Part shown: in pieces, positions 4,924-5,243 of the stretch
Position numbering within the stretch: the stretch's first letter is position 1
How the letters are laid out: each line of letters starts with the position of its first letter
Origin: Hungatella sp. UBA3147
GTDB taxonomy: Bacteria > Bacillota > Clostridia > Lachnospirales > Lachnospiraceae
Direction: 5' to 3'
Assembly (NCBI GenBank): GCA_002365025.1
Contig: DEYX01000058.1
Span: 1 to 5,243, forward strand
DNA length: 5,243 bases
The notes under the pieces: generated by a model
The model's database searches: none
What the model was told of the DNA's origin: nothing
The model's input: the letters and a program-made list of their open reading frames with translations, nothing else
Position numbers and translations under genes: made by a program

Positions 4924-5243
4924 ATGGAATATACTGAAAAATTAATAGAAATGCTAAGGAATAAAATAACCTCTCGAATTGATATGTTAGAAAATGAGAT
5001 TGTATCATTAAAAATGAGGCAACGGGAAGATGAGGTGATATATGGTTTTGGTGGATTTTATATGAGGAAGGAGCATGCAATTAGTAAACGCAAGGGTGAA
5101 ATTAAAAAATTAATGGAATTTCAAAAACAGCTGCATCATCCGATTATGACAAAAGAGGCAGTTTATTCCACCATATATTGTAAGAATTGTCATAATGAGA
5201 TGTTGACTAAAGGACCGGTAACTGGAGAATGGCATGAATGCCT
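4924..5243 (+). CDS. Coiled-coil protein entering a cysteine (zinc) cluster, cut by window end
   Basis: ATG 4924 follows AGGAGGT (4914-4920), a strong ribosome site though only 3 nt away. The frame stays open for 106 codons to the window edge. Residues 1-38 look like an amphipathic coiled coil with I15, I19, L22, I26 and L29 in a/d spacing. A glycine-aromatic break (YGFGGFYMRKEHAI, 40-53) and a second charged helix (about 54-71) follow, then CKNC (C86, C89) and C106, the likely start of another knuckle. With the missing C-terminus this would be a coiled coil joined to a zinc-binding domain, a layout found in small DNA-associated or scaffolding proteins. No family is recognised. It is the second cysteine-knuckle protein in this gene run. 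Base composition is more AT-rich than in the ATPase gene. Confidence 0.82.
   Translation, partial: MEYTEKLIEMLRNKITSRIDMLENEIVSLKMRQREDEVIYGFGGFYMRKEHAISKRKGEIKKLMEFQKQLHHPIMTKEAVYSTIYCKNCHNEMLTKGPVTGEWHEC

Overview
The window looks like accessory DNA of a gut Firmicute, most likely a Lachnospiraceae (Clostridia). This is inferred from the moderately AT-rich sequence, strong Shine-Dalgarno sites, a DUF5688 protein (a family expanded in Lachnospiraceae) and an LPD28-type small protein (known from conjugative elements). All genes are read on the + strand. No rRNA, tRNA, CRISPR array, transposase or complete insertion sequence is visible.

Positions 1-573 hold a decayed zeta-toxin-like kinase gene. 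It keeps its Walker A motif and most of the family's sequence, but has two frameshifts and four in-frame stops. It ends at a strong intrinsic terminator. A small helical protein (599-859) and a 16-codon reading frame that is probably a truncated gene (878-928) follow. A good promoter with an extended -10 (920-947) then drives a complete AAA_14/DUF4143 ATPase from a GTG start at 978. The ATPase is followed by its own terminator (2363-2399) and a second hairpin with a T-tract (2469-2493).

Positions 2528-5243 hold a tightly packed gene run: a DUF5688 protein, a small protein broken by one frameshift (3461-3704), an LPD28-like protein (3701-3973), a protein of unknown function with a C-terminal zinc ribbon (TTG start at 3976), two small degraded reading frames (4532-4710 and 4703-4915), and a coiled-coil protein entering a second cysteine cluster that is cut by the window edge. 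From DUF5688 through the 4703 frame the genes overlap or are separated by only 2-3 nt, which suggests one polycistronic unit. A possible internal promoter (4795-4822) may serve the last gene.

Three of the seven members of that run are broken by small indels, as is the toxin gene. The region therefore looks like cargo of a mobile element in the process of decay, although assembly errors could explain the single-indel cases. No function can be assigned to the cluster from sequence alone. The most informative points are the recurring small-gene/LPD28/zinc-ribbon/DUF5688 arrangement and the reconstruction of reading frames that simple ORF calling misses.
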